A stretch of DNA of 64,000 nucleotides from Breviolum minutum Mf 1.05b.01 (Eukaryota > Sar > Dinophyceae > Suessiales > Symbiodiniaceae), in assembly GCA_000507305.1 (NCBI GenBank), contig DF239416.1, forward strand, positions 99,569-163,568, in the 5' to 3' direction. Shown piece by piece: positions 31,760 through 43,873 of the stretch. The first letter of the stretch is position 1. The number at the start of each line of letters is the position of its first letter. The position numbers were made by a program, and so were the translations under genes. A model generated the notes under the pieces. That model did no database searches. It was not told where the DNA came from and saw nothing but the letters and a program-made list of their open reading frames with translations.

Positions 31760-34390
31760 CAGGCCAATACACAGGCCGGAAGGCGAGGTTCCACTTGGTG
31801 GCCATTTCATATGCATTTGTATTCTCAAGCTTCCACTGCGTGGACCCAAGCATCTTACGGACACTGGGTGTCCGGTGTAGGGGGGCACGGGGATCATCTC
31901 ATTGATGATCGCCGAAGCAAGGAGGGCGGTGAGGTCTATTCAGTCCTCACCTGGAAGAACGGAGGTGCAGCCGGCTTCTGGAGCCGCGCTGGCTTCCGGC
32001 ACATGCACTGGGGCAGGAGAAGATACCCAAAACCGTGATGCCAAAAGCACTGCGTATGCCAATAGCCTGCGTGAGGTATCTTCAAACCGCCTGCTAAGGT
32101 GGTGCCTGCTGAAAAGTCCAAAAAGAGGAGGCTGGGCACGGTGGACCCGTGACCAGATCGCGGACAGAGCTCAAAGCTACAGGCCCTTCGTGGCTACGTG
32201 CTTGCGAATCACGGAGCAGTCCTTGTGGAAACTCATTTTCTTTTCAAATAATTTTTGTGTCGATGGATCGGGTGATGAGATTTTCATTTTATGAGCAACA
32301 TGCAGGATGGGAAAAATCATGTCCAACACGAAGCCAGGCCATGCCGCCGCAGGTTTTGGTCCTTGAGAGCTGCTAGCATGCAGCTATAGGTCAGGATTGC
32401 CGCAGCTCCGTGTGGCTGGGAGAAGATCCGGCCTATCGCGATAACCTGGTCCTGCTCTGTCCAGCCCTCATTGTAGAACCCAGGTTCATATAGGCCTTGT
32501 GGGTGTCGGGTAGTAGTCTTCCTGGGCTCAGGCCTACAGTACCGCGGTTATGGGCCAGCAACGTCGAGGCTTTGTCGGGCCTCTACTCGGACTCCATGGA
32601 CTACAGCTTCGACGTGTGCAGCTCATGGCTGTCGCCTCTGTATTGTATGATAAGCAGGACGTTGTTCTCTCACGAATACGTGCGCCTGATCCGTAAGGCG
32701 GAAGCGAACGTTGGGGCCTAGTGGCGCCACCAAAGGTATGATAATTGCTCATACTTTTTACGCCTAGCCCCAGGAAAAAAACGTCCGAGGACGCCTCTCC
32801 AACGACGCGCCCGGTGCCACGCTTGCTCTGCCGCTTTGAAGGGAAGGCCGCGCTGTTGGGGGCGTTGGCGCAGGCACCACCATTTGTCTTTGCTTGTGGA
32901 TTAATACAAAGTCTCTGGCCCAGGATTTACAAACCTAGAAACCCAGCTTTTGTGGTGGTGACAGAGAGAAGGAGAGTGAGCCGTTGGTCTGGGCGCAGCC
33001 ATGTGCATTGTGAAGTTTGTGTCCTGGATTCGGGCAAGGCGAAATCATGAACGGTACACGCATTCTCAGGAGGCTCTCAATGCAGGATTAATTAGCCAAA
33101 TCCCTAGGCAATGTCAATAAATTGGACTACATCCATTTTGGTTCTTCTTCTCTGTGTCCCTTTTTTTGGTTCAAAGCGATCTCGAGCGACACCATGCCCA
33201 AAAGTTGTGTTATCCTTAGGTTTTGCGCTACTTTGGCAGGGCGGGGACCGGGTAGAAATGTTTTCCAACCCAGCTCAAAGACCTCCAAGACAGAGTGGGG
33301 GCAGTGGAAGGGCGGTTGGACAGGGTCGAAACAACGCTGGAATTCATGTGAAGCGTACCGCCGAGCCCGAGTTGAACATTCCCGCGGTCTTGCGGAACTT
33401 TGGACTCGTATTGACAATTGGGAAATCCCTGGCAATCGTATCAAGGAAGAGGCGTCAAAAATCATGGACGAGGAGGCCCAATTGTCCAAACAGGTGGAGG
33501 ACCAGGCACAGGCCAAAAGTCAAGAGCTCAGCACCAGGCCCCTTCCGGAGACCGTGCCGGCGGATTTCAGCTCATTCTGCAAAGGGGTGAACCCACAAGA
33601 ATGATGTCTGAGTCCATACGTCAGCGCATCAATGCCGTAATTTCCACATCAAACAATCTTGCTAAGACCAATTTGACGAAGTCCCAGCGGAGAGCCACGA
33701 CAGTGAGATTTACGGCTCTGCGCGAACACGATTGTTATCACACGTTTGGGCAGCCTTTGTGCGCTCGCAGCAAAGGGAGCCCCAAAGGTGGGTGACAGCC
33801 ATGTTGCGGAATTGGGCCCAAGAGGCGTACAGTGTTTAGTTGATGGGTTGGACATAGGCACCACAATTGTTCACCATGGGCAACATTAGGTGCCACGTGG
33901 GGCAAGAATCTTGCCGGCAGGCCTCTCTCCAATCCTACGACCTTTACTTAGAGTGGTATTCCCCAGCTGCTGAAGCATGCGGTGCTCATGTGGACTGCGC
34001 CTGCTTGGCAGCAGGTGACTGTGCACCCCATAGCCTGATCATATTGCAGGCATTGCCAAAACAGCCTAGCCAAGCACACAAACCGAAAGAGAGCCTCCAA
34101 CTAATGGAGGCTATGATGGGTGGACAGCGGAAGACAAGGAAATTTGGAAAAAGCAAGACCCCATCAGGATTCGCTTCATGAAATGGGGCACAGGGCACAA
34201 AGCGTTTTGGGCAGGCAAAGCAAACCAAGTGCAAGACATTTGAGGATCTTGCAGAAAACGGATTCAACACCTGTCCGCCAGCAGGATGTAGCGAGCGCCC
34301 CTTCTCGACCACCTATCTCAAAACGTTTGCCTCGGTCAGCCCTTGGAGTTCGCCCGCTTTTTCTACTGGATGTGCAAGGTAGCACTAACA
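31760..34390 (+). pseudogene. Decayed retroelement-like coding block
   Basis: About 2.6 kb visibly GC-richer than the flanks, made of protein-like pieces in shifting frames: GGEVYSVLTWKNGGAAGFWS near 31.93 kb, LRRVQLMAVASVLYDKQDVV near 32.6 kb, a coiled-coil piece LQDRVGAVEGRLDRVETTLE near 33.29 kb, KIMDEEAQLSKQVEDQAQAK near 33.48 kb, and FARFFYWMCK near 34.36 kb. A coiled coil followed by other domains and a 3' microsatellite tail is the layout of a non-LTR (LINE) element. I see no clear reverse-transcriptase motif, so the class is inference. Stops and shifts show it is broken. Confidence 0.45.
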
Positions 34391-34403
34391 CTAATTTGTT
34401 AAC

Positions 34404-34733
<330 letters not shown>

Positions 34734-34735
34734 TC

Positions 34736-34757
34736 AATCAGTCAGTCAGTCAGTCAG

Positions 34758-34791
<34 letters not shown>

Positions 34792-34984
34792 CATCAATCA
34801 ATCCATCAATCAATCCATCAATCAATCCATCAATCAACCCATCAATCAATCCATCAATCAATCCATCAATCAATCCATCAATCAATCCATCAATCAATCC
34901 ATCTATCCATCCATCAATCCATCCATCAATCCATCCATCAATCCATCAATCAATCCATCAATCAATCCATCAATCAATCCATCG

Positions 34985-35057
<73 letters not shown>

Positions 35058-35070
35058 GTAACCAGTCAAC

Positions 35071-35121
<51 letters not shown>

Positions 35122-35129
35122 GTAACCAG

Positions 35130-35179
<50 letters not shown>

Positions 35180-35300
35180 CATCAATCAATCCATCAATCA
35201 ATCAACCAATCAATCCATCTATCAATCCATCAATCAATCAACCAATCAATCCATCAATCAATCAATCAACCAATTAAGCAAGCAATCAACCAATCAATGA
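34736..35300. repeat. ATCA/ATCC tetranucleotide array
   Basis: About 560 bp of (ATCA)n mixed with ATCC, AGTC and higher-order blocks such as AAGTAACCAGTCAACC, repeated twice (35056 and 35121). The higher-order duplications imply unequal exchange or slippage. Confidence 0.95.
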
Positions 35301-35352
35301 ATGGATGTTTACCATACACCCTTCACCATACTCTCACCATTGCCCTATCAAG

Positions 35353-35449
35353 GACACATGCACCATGGCTGGATATACCTCGTGTTTTTGGATTGGTCAT
35401 GCGATCCAAAAGTTTGACGAAATGTTTCTGGACGACGACTCGGTAGACG
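35353..35449 (+). CDS. Exon A of a two-exon unit
   Basis: After CCTATCAAG the frame reads DTCTMAGYTSCFWIGHAIQK and then FDEMFLDDDSVD, ending GACG|GTACGT, a near-ideal donor, in phase 1. Joined to the exon at 35565 the frame continues without a stop. The motif FDEMFLDDDS is acidic; no family recognised. It starts about 50 bp past a long microsatellite, so any upstream exons lie beyond that array. Confidence 0.7.
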
Positions 35450-35564
35450 GTACGTATTTCCGGGCTGGGGCGATGTATGTTGACATCTAGAGTCCCATTG
35501 TTTCCAACGCATAGGGGGCGGTCATCAACCCATTTCCTATTAAGTGTGGCCTTTTTCTTTGCAG

Positions 35565-35700
35565 GTAACCCCCCGTTCACCTTTGGAAGACTACCTTCCT
35601 TTTGCGATGCCATGTCTTTAGGGGGTATGTTAGTTGCAAAGAGGGCCGCAGTTGTCATCGTAACCAAACGGCTTAAAAAACTGGAAATGAATGGAAATAG
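35565..35700 (+). CDS. Exon B of the two-exon unit
   Basis: TGGCCTTTTTCTTTGCAG is the best acceptor in the window. Completing the split glycine codon, the frame reads NPPFTFGRLPSFCDAMSLGG, then MLVAKRAAVVIVTKRLKKLE. It may end at GGAAATAG|GCTTGG (GC donor) or continue to TAA at 35750. The hydrophobic AAVVIV flanked by basic residues could be a buried strand or helix. Product unknown. Confidence 0.7.
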
Positions 35701-36255
35701 GCTTGGGGAATCTTCCCACAAATGGCCCAGAAATGTTCGCCGGCTCCAATAAATTATTTCCCCTAGAAACTCACAAGTCTAATAAGTCTAATATGTTTCC
35801 CGTCGTCGTTGGTTCAAGATCCCTTTCCTTTTCAATGCCTTTTCGCTGGTTTTTTTTCGGGTGTTTTTGTTGTGCTCTTGTCCGTCAAAGGGATCGAAAA
35901 ATTTCCTATGTGGCCTTTCATTCGGAAGTGTCACGAGAAAATGGCAGATGTTTGACCCATGGGTTTCTTGTAATTAACCATTGACAAATAAGGTGGGAAT
36001 TTGGAAGGCCTTGAAGGGGAACCATGGCCCAAGTTGTTACGCTCCTTTGCATCCAGGGTTTTTGGGAGAGTTTGCGATTCAGATTCAGTTCACCCAAGCT
36101 GGGTAGTTCTAGGATCAGGGGAAATCGCCCAAAATCGCCCCAACATAGATGTGCGGCAGTGAACTATGATCAAATTCACAAAGAGAATATTGGTATTGAA
36201 TGGTATTGAGTCAAAAGGGATGAAGAGGTATCTAGTTATCTTCTACTTTTTGAAC

Positions 36256-36399
36256 ATGATGACTGAAATGTCACCCAAGAAATCACCCAGATCCAAGGTT
36301 TTTGGAGGCCATATCAAGAAGCTGAGTTCTGGCGTCGTGCTGGCTTTCATTGCACTGGTTGCGCTGGAAGGGTACACAGATCTGGTGGCAAACGTGTGA
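36256..36399 (+). CDS. Candidate exon with hydrophobic segment
   Basis: The frame reads MMTEMSPKKSPRSKVFGGHI, then KKLSSGVVLAFIALVALEGY, and ends TDLVANV with TGA. A basic stretch followed by about 14 hydrophobic residues could be a membrane-anchor or signal-anchor segment. A donor at GATCTG|GTGGCA is possible. The start could be either in-frame ATG near 36256. Confidence 0.5.
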   Translation: MMTEMSPKKSPRSKVFGGHIKKLSSGVVLAFIALVALEGYTDLVANV

Positions 36400-38381
36400 A
36401 TCCATCCATTCGTGGCTCGTTCTTGGGTGATTTTGTTAGGGTTCAAATATTCGAGACTGACAAGTTGAATGTGAGTATTTAAGATCTCATTCGTTTTGCG
36501 AAGTTGGCAATCAATTTTGAAGCGAGAAACGGTTTTTTGGGATGTCGTCATTTTGATCGACCAAAGAATTAGGATGATTAGGGTAGTTTGATTTTTTTTG
36601 GAACGAAGCGGATCTAAGTCCAATCACAGGAACATCCAAGAACTACCCAACAGAAAGTTATTCTATCCAGGACCGAATTAATAGTACTCTCCCATTTGGC
36701 AAACTGCCTGCCTGATCTAACATGGTGGTTTCCCAATCCTTGAGCAGCTCGTCCAATTTGACGCCCAAAAACATGTTACGCAACTGGGTGGTTTTTTCAC
36801 TTGCTGTAATGAACCTCCCAACAACTAGCAAAAAAAACAAATGCCATGTAGGCAAAACTAGTTTTCCATTGGGGGGTCTTTCGGGGCAGTCTTCGTTGCT
36901 TCGTTCAAACGACGAGGTCGTTTGACAACGGCGATGCATCGAGGAAACTTAGAGTGCCTTGGTTGGAAATTACCTGGGTATTGGAAGCTACCAAGGATCT
37001 CTAAAAAAAATTCTTTCACGTTAGTTGATAGAAACAAATACATCAACTTTGATGCTAAAAAAAATGAGTGTTTTGTTGGGGTGTTTTTTGTGCTTGTAAA
37101 AACTCCCGGGGTTCATTGTTCATGGATTGGTTTGTTGGGTGATGTTTCATGCAATGGATTCATAGTGGCTAAGCTCCTTGTAGAGCTGAGGTTGGTGACT
37201 TCGCAACCTCACCTGAAAATCCCTGAAAGTTAAGGAATTGATACAGCCATGTTACGATTCAGAAAGGAGATATATACGTTCCCCTAAACCAAACAAACAG
37301 CGAGTTTACCCGCTGAGAAATAGGCCGAACTTGCCCAAAAAAGGAAATGAATCATCTTCCAACCATCCATTTCAGGGAGGGTACATTTTAAGCAACTTAT
37401 CAGTTTGGGTATACATGTTAAATTTCGGGGAGGTAAACTTTTTCATTGTCAGGTTTTTGATGTTTTTCACACCTGCCAAAATGAAGTTGCTGGGATTTGT
37501 GGATCGAACATCTCCGCTAAAAGTGTGGTAAAAACCAAGGATATCGGATATCCCTAGTTTGAAACTGATGTTTTTTCTGGGAAATCCAGCAAAACTTCAG
37601 AAGTAAGTATGGAGCCCTCAAAACGGGCGCCTGATTCCAACCCAAAACCCCAAGCCAACCCAAGAAATACAGATTTTTGGGAACTATCATATCCCCTAGC
37701 AGCCCGGTATTTTTAAGTCGATGATTTTCCGAAACTTCCCGTTGGCGTAGGATATGTTTTTCTCCGTGTAATCACCCTAAGGCCTGCTGCTTTGCAAAAG
37801 GCCTTTCCACCTGGAAAGGAAGGTGAACATCGCAGCAATGAATTGTTGCAACATTGTGCCTTCGATGGAAATCCATTGAAAGTGTTCAGCTGCACTTGTG
37901 GGGGGGTTGGGGGTAAAGTGTGGGGTTTTTCCATCATTTTTTGAAGAACATCCAGGAGGTTTGTGTTGAGATGATAAAGCAAGTGTTTTGTTTGAAAAGG
38001 ACCTTAGCCATGGACCTTACTTGACGGGTAAAAAGTCTTTGAAAAATTGGATTGCTAGTAGACTGTGATTTGGGCAAAGGAACTCTCTCCTCACATCAAT
38101 TTCTTTCACGTTGAAGACTTCGCCCAGCTGAATGTTGCTGGGGGAGGGTGCGAACTGGCAAACTGGATCACATTATGTAGCAAGCAACCCGAATTTGGAG
38201 ATTGGATTAGAAGTGAAATACGGGTGTAAAACTCCTGTAAGCTGTACGTCAGGGAAATGGATGGTGTACCTTCATCAAATAATTAACGCTGACCTTCATA
38301 TTACTTCAATCTTTACCAAACATGTCCAAGGATCATCGTATGTGTTGCTCCTCTTTCTTTCATTTCTTCGCTTCTCTTCAG

Positions 38382-38541
38382 GTCTCAAACGCGACTTGCC
38401 ACCAGCACCCTTGCCCCGCTGGGTGCTGCCGGAGCACGGGGGTTCCCCCGCTCGGGCGGGCGGTGCCCCCGAACGGCAGCCTGTGCTGCGGCAAGGATTG
38501 CTGAAGCGACGGAAGACGGAAAATTCCGTCGTGGTTCTGGA
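38382..38541 (+). CDS. GC-rich terminal exon, three open frames
   Basis: A strong acceptor (TTTCTTCGCTTCTCTTCAG) leads into a very GC-rich 160-bp island. Phase 1 gives LKRDLPPAPLPRWVLPEHGG ... LLKRRKTENSVVVLD and TAA, a plausible C-terminus and consistent with the phase-1 intron at 35450. Phase 0 gives a cysteine-rich peptide, NATCHQHPCPAGCCRSTGVP ... CCGKDC, with a stop. The third frame is also open. Coding is likely; the frame is a judgement. Confidence 0.55.
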
Positions 38542-39335
38542 CTAAAGGGTCTCAAGGAGCCTGGATTTAGCATGAAATACACCCAGAGCAGTGATCAAAT
38601 AAAATCCTATATTCCAAAAAAAACAGATTTCGATTCAGATTCCAAGTTGGTACTTATTTTGTTAATTTGCTAGGGAGGTTTGGATGCTGCTCAAATGAGG
38701 AAGGTGGAGGAAGTCAGGTTTGCTGAAAATGTTGGTCAAGGATGAGACGACGTGATCCTTTTGGCTCATTGAGAATTCTCAACAGCGGGCTTCTTCCATT
38801 TCAAGCTCGACCCACATAGATCTCAAGATCCAAAGCATGTCTGGCACAAGTTGTTTGAACACCTTGGGCTGTGTGCAGATGGATCTCGTTCTGGATACAC
38901 TCTTGAAATTGAAGATGGAGCAGCAAACTTCCAGATAATTTTGACCATTGTGTCTCAAACGGATGTATGATCAACCATCCATTTTCTAGTATCATTTTTA
39001 TTTTAAGTCTCCAATTCTGAAATTTCGAAGGTGTAGAAGTTGCTTGTGTGAGAGTTCCTTCCAAAGTTGAAGGAGTCTGAATAGCCAATGACAGCCATTA
39101 AAGACCTGACAGGTGACGTTCAATGATTTTGTTCAGGGCTTCGTGTTTCTGTAAGTTGGGTACCGGGGTACCCTTAGTTTTGAGACAACCCCACGTTTAA
39201 ATATGTTCAGAAGTGTTCAGATGTAGAATTCATGCTTGTATATAGACTGTATACATGCAGTTTATGCAAAAAGAATAGCGCTCCTCATTAACCCATATTA
39301 TGAATTTTGGATGAAGGACAAATAGTTCTTGGAAG

Positions 39336-39394
39336 TCAATGTGTTCGCACGAGCGGCTCAGCAACGCTGGCGGGACACCGCAGTCTTGGAGGAG
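39336..39394 (+). CDS. Coiled-coil exon
   Basis: The frame reads NVFARAAQQRWRDTAVLEE, ending GAGGAG|GCATGA (GC donor). A stop follows at once, supporting the donor. The acceptor TTGGAAG is weak and the exact start is uncertain. This is the first exon of the 39-63 kb coiled-coil series. Confidence 0.65.
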
Positions 39395-40285
39395 GCATGA
39401 GACGTGGATGGATACTTTGGGTTTCTTGGGTGGTGGCTTTATCTATCCATCAAACCTGTGGAAATTACATACTGGAAGTTAGTGATTGAGCACTAAGTGG
39501 ATTATAAGCTGCTGATAAAAAGGGTACCTGTTTTGGTTTATAACCCACTTTCTAGCCATTGATCTTAAACTTTTTGTGACACCCAGTACTGACTATTAAA
39601 CCTACAACTTGACCCTCCAACTGATTTATTTTTTAAGTTGAAAATGGGATGTCTACAAGATGAAGATGTTGCTTGCCACTGAATCACAAGTTTTTGTTGG
39701 CAGAGAAAGGGGAACCTTGAGCTACGAGTTACACACTTTCCACACCACGAAAAGAGGTCAACCGAGTCAATTTGATCGCCAGCGATATGAAAAAAAGAGC
39801 ATCTAGAACAAGTGATTTTGAGATGACGTACACCTTGCAAATTTAACGAAAGGATACCGAAAATGCTGCAGTTTCAACAGTTTTTTCTTCTTTTAACTAT
39901 AGCTTATCTATGCTAATTTTGAGGTATCTATGTTGAATTTCGGCCTGTTGGTAGCTCAGATCATGGCATGGATGTTTCCTGGTGTTTTTTGTTGGCAAAA
40001 AATTCAAAAGATACACGTTTCTTCAGATTTAGAAATTATGAAGTGGAATGTCCTCGTGATATTTCAGGATGTTTTGGATTGGGTGAAAACATGATGAAGT
40101 GCACTGAATTCGTGGATTTCAATTCGTAACATGACCTCATTTGAAAGATGGTGACTAGCAATGGAATATCCCTTGAACTTCAGAAAATGAATGAAATATG
40201 ATATTCTCCAGTAAACTAACATGGCTGTATAATGGACCTTGAATGAAGACCGATTTCCTATTCAAACATGGGGATTCCTCATTGC

Positions 40286-40335
40286 CATGTAATCATGTAA
40301 TCATGTAATCATGTAATCATGTAATCATGTAATCA
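40286..40335. repeat. 9-bp tandem repeat (ATGTAATCA)
   Basis: Five to six perfect copies of ATGTAATCA in a row, intronic. Confidence 0.95.
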
Positions 40336-40491
40336 TATGATATGCATTGATATGCTATATATATACTATAAATTTATTCTATAACTTCCCACAAACGGGG
40401 CCCAAAAACCATCCTTCTAAATGGGGTTATAAGTTATAACCTCCTATATGGAAACCATGGGGATCCGGGCACCCGGAACCGGCACCTCCAG

Positions 40492-40533
40492 GTCTCAGAA
40501 GCTCAACGCCAGATGGGCCACTGGCGCAATGAG
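40492..40533 (+). CDS. Coiled-coil exon, 14 codons
   Basis: GGCACCTCCAG is followed by VSEAQRQMGHWRNE and GAG|GTGAGG, phase 0 at both ends with an excellent GT donor. Same length as the exons at 9639 and 45370. Confidence 0.8.
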
Positions 40534-41436
40534 GTGAGGTAAATTGTTTTCCCCGCAGGAAAGTATCACATTTGACGATTGCTGGAAAAATCACCATCTT
40601 TAAACCATCATCTTCAAGCAATATTGGCCTTTCGTTGGCTGCAAACCCGCAACAAATCGAAATCCATTCATCTTGGACATTTTCAAATCAGGATCAAGGT
40701 TGCAGATTTGTCCCCGAAAAACATTTTCGGAAACAAGCCGCCACAGATGGAACCAAGATGGATCTAAATATTGGGGTTTCCAGGGTTTGGCGGCTTGATT
40801 CAGGGCCAAATCTACAACCCTGTTAAATAGGGTTGTTTTTTAATGATCATGAAATGGTTGTTTTGTTTTTCCAGCCAGTCATTTCAAGTTAGTTTGTTTT
40901 GGGGAGAGTAGCGATGTTTTTTTTCGAATGAAAAGGAAATATGTCATCTTCCAAGCATCAATTTTCTGCTGATATGTTAGTTTTCAGGAGGGTGTAGGTG
41001 GAAAAAGCAACTGTCCAAAGGAAGGGGGATTGGAAGTCGGAAGGATGAAAAAAACATCCATGCGAGATGTTTGTCCATGAATTTTTCGGTGATAGGAAAC
41101 CTGTGGATTTGGGGGAAGAAGAAGTTTTTTGGGATACTTTACAGTATCTAATTTGTCACATTACATTCATCTCATTTCATGGATATATACCTCGATGATG
41201 TTCCTTTTTGCCCAGGTGGGATATGTGATCGTTTCCCTGCACGGTACATCCAAGTGACCCTTACGTGATTTTCATGGTTGAAGATTAAAGATGTTGGAAT
41301 CCACCCTTCGTCCCGAGAATCTTTGCGTTTTTATCCCTGGGGCCCTTGTTTCGAAACAGAGCTCGGCATCACTTCTTCAATCATTTCATGTGAGCAGTGG
41401 CTCCATTTATCAGGAATTCCAATACCTAGTTATATA

Positions 41437-41547
41437 GGTGTTTCCAAGAATAGGGGGAAACCCCCCAAAATGGATGGTGGTTTACAATGGAAAACCCTAT
41501 TAAAATGGATGATTTGGGGGGAAAACCCATTATTTTCGGAAACATCC
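41437..41547. mobile_element. Foldback element, family E (copy 4)
   Basis: GGTGTTTCCAAGAATAGGGG ... CATTATTTTCGGAAACATCC, interior CCCAAAATGGATGG and AAAATGGATGATTTGGGG. Confidence 0.9.
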
Positions 41548-41742
41548 ATGATTCGGGATGATAATGACGTAGAGTTCACTGAGGTTATAACACGGGGTGC
41601 TCACCATCACTGCTTTAGGGGTGAGGATCGTTGTGTTTTGATCTCAGAACTTTGGTCAGAAAGGTCCAACAAAAAAATCATCCAAATTAATCTATTGGTT
41701 TTCTTTTCGTTGAGCAAACTCACCATTTTTAGGTGACTTAGG

Positions 41743-41840
41743 CTAGGTGGTGGTTTCAAATATTTCTTATTTTCACCCCTATTTGGGGAAGATTCCCATT
41801 TTGAGTAATAGTTTCCAGATGGGTTAAAACCACCAACTAG
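41743..41840. mobile_element. Foldback element, family B (copy 6)
   Basis: CTAGGTGGTGGTTTCAAATA ... GATGGGTTAAAACCACCAAC and TAG, 98 bp. It lies 90 bp upstream of an exon. Confidence 0.95.
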
Positions 41841-41930
41841 TAGATTGATTTCCGGGTAACCTTAACTATTTCAATAAACTCAGCATTTCTTCCAGTGACT
41901 TTGGGGGTCAAGTAACGGGTTCTGATGCAG

Positions 41931-41981
41931 ATCTGCCAGGCGGAACGGAGTGGTGCAGAGGTGCTCAAATGGGGTGTTGAG
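41931..41981 (+). CDS. Coiled-coil exon, 17 codons
   Basis: GTTCTGATGCAG precedes ICQAERSGAEVLKWGVE, ending TTGAG|GCACTG (GC donor), phase 0. A shorter form from ATCTGCCAG|G to GCAGAG|GTGCTC (41940-41960) is also possible. Stop TGA follows at 41991, supporting a donor before it. Confidence 0.65.
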
Positions 41982-42533
41982 GCACTGTGTACTTGATATG
42001 TATCACAGATCCAGAAGAAGCAGGCAAATTTGGTCAATATTTTTGTTTTTAGACGGACCTATGTGTCAAATTTGGTCAATGTTCTTCAATTTGTGTTATC
42101 TTTAGACGGATCTATGTATTCAGGTCGGTTTGTTTGTTTGTTCAATCTTTGCTTTCCACTGGCTCTTTTGGTGAATGGGATACACTCAACAAAGAACATA
42201 TTAGTTGACTATCGAAGTTTAAAAAACACCCGAAAAATCTCGCGTTTTCGCACCTGAATTGTATGCCGTCCCAAAAATGGTCCAGTTTTCGGAGACAGTT
42301 GGTTGCCGGGTCAATTTTCGGGTTGCCGGGTTGCCAAGACCCTGGTTGGTTCACAGTGGGTAAATCTATTCACTCCCTGAAAACATCTGAAAACATGTCA
42401 GTTTGCACCTGAAAATTAGGCCGAACTTGCCCCCAAAAGGAAGGAGATTTCGTCTTCCAACTTCCATCCATTTTCGGGTGCTTTTGCTTGCTGTTAGGTT
42501 AAACGGGTTTCGGGCTTGCCCTTCCCTATCCAG

Positions 42534-42609
42534 GTGACCAAGCTGAGGGTGAAGTTGGAGGAGTTACAAAGACAAAGTCGGGAGAAGCTCAGGGAAATCA
42601 AAATGACCA
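42534..42609 (+). CDS. Coiled-coil exon
   Basis: GCCCTTCCCTATCCAG is a strong acceptor. The frame reads VTKLRVKLEELQRQSREKLR and then EIKMTM before TGA. Heptad spacing of leucines is obvious. The donor is uncertain: GACCAT|GTGATA at 42609, or an earlier non-GT site such as TTGGAG|GAGTTA. Confidence 0.8.
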
Positions 42610-43094
42610 TGTGATATTAGGGGAGCGATTTGGAGCCAGGGATGTGTATATTTCCAGGGGTTTTCCATGGTAGTTTTCCTACCAAAATGAGGAGCTGTTT
42701 TTTTGTGAACCCCAGAATCCTCAAAATCACGAGGTGTATAGTCAATGGAAATCAAGGGGGATGGATTTTTTAGAAGAAGTTCGGGTGTCATCTTTTGTAT
42801 TCTTTGGTTGTCTTTTGGGAGTTTATCTTTTGTATTTGTGTCATGTTGTATGTAATTGTATGTGTGATTTTATGATATGTTATGCATGTCTATTGTGATA
42901 CAGTGATACACATATTAGTATTTAAAGGTCTTTGTGTATGTCAAATATGATACTTTTCAACATGCATATCAATTCATGGTTGTTCGATTTTCTGCGAGTG
43001 TCTGAATTTGATCATAATCGATCCACTTCGATTTGCATCAAAATTGTTTGTGTGTTCTTTTCCACTCCTGCTTAGTGAGCAATGGCAAATATAT

Positions 43095-43192
43095 CTGGGT
43101 GGTGGTTTCAAATATGTTTTATTTTCATCCCTATTTGGGGAAATGATCCAATCTGACTAATATTTTTCAGATGGGTTGAAACCACCAACTAG
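43095..43192. mobile_element. Foldback element, family B (copy 7), ATAT duplication
   Basis: CTGGGTGGTGGTTTCAAATA ... TTGAAACCACCAACTAG, 98 bp, with ATAT at 43091-43094 and 43193-43196. Confidence 0.95.
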
Positions 43193-43339
43193 ATATCATT
43201 TTGTGGCAAAAGAATGACCCTTCCAGTCCAATGATCTTGGGACTAACATCCACTAGACTTCCGTCAGGTCATCTTTTCCAGGAGTTCCCTTTTTTTTCCA
43301 TCAGGATGGTCAAAATGTCACATTGAGCAATGAAAAAAA

Positions 43340-43432
43340 ACTGGTTGTTTAGGTTGTATAGGAGGTGAAATACTACCCTTTGTTATAGGGTTTATTATAT
43401 CCCATCGTAGGAATTCCTATGAAACAACCAGT
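43340..43432. mobile_element. Foldback element, family F
   Basis: ACTGGTTGTTTAGGTTGTAT and TTCCTATGAAACAACCAGT form inverted ends about 93 bp apart. Related, more decayed copies lie near 6940, 46440-46545 and 57780-57900, often next to a GTGGCTC or CATGGCTC motif. Confidence 0.75.
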
Positions 43433-43773
43433 AAAAACGCCCTTGAAGAGTAACATGGAACATAATCATGAAGGATTGGTTCAGATCATTTTCCTTTCTA
43501 AATGGGTGATTTGTAGGTGAAGCATGTTAATCTACCAGGTTATATATATATATATTATAGGAATCCTTCTACTTGCTAGGGGATTATACTGCCCAGTTAT
43601 TTAGGGATTCCCCCGTGGCCCGCCTTTCCAAGGCCTTGAGCAGGTGCCGAAATTTCTGAAAAACGTGGAAAACCCAGGGTTTTCGGGCTGCGAAAAAAAA
43701 AATGTCATGTGTTTGAATTCAAAGAAAGCAGGGAGTTTTGTTAGGGTTTTTTTTAATGTGTTCAATTGGTTTT

Positions 43774-43873
43774 CTAGCTGGTGGTTTCAAATATTTTTTA
43801 TTTTCATCCCGAACTTTGGGGAAGATTCCCATTTTGAGTCATATTTTTCAGATGGGTTGAAACCACCAACTAG
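43774..43873. mobile_element. Foldback element, family B (copy 8), TTTT duplication
   Basis: CTAGCTGGTGGTTTCAAATA ... TTGAAACCACCAACTAG, 100 bp, flanked by TTTT on both sides (43770-43773, 43874-43877). Confidence 0.95.

Noticed and set aside
31313..32038. 241-codon frame with polyalanine and polyglutamine
   Set aside because: It crosses a CAG/CAA microsatellite and a minisatellite; the open length comes from repeats and codon style changes abruptly along it.
34736..35300. CRISPR-like array
   Set aside because: Simple tetranucleotide repeat with no spacers.
36658..36939. Minus-strand 93-codon frame and plus counterpart
   Set aside because: The segment 36722-36829 looks like a worn family B copy (CATGGTGGTTTCCCAATC ... 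CCCAACAACTAG), so the apparent peptide is probably element-derived.
38751..38772. Relic of the dinoflagellate spliced leader (CCTTTTGGCTCATTGAG)
   Set aside because: Only a partial match to the known TTTTGGCTCAAG end; one short hit is expected by chance.
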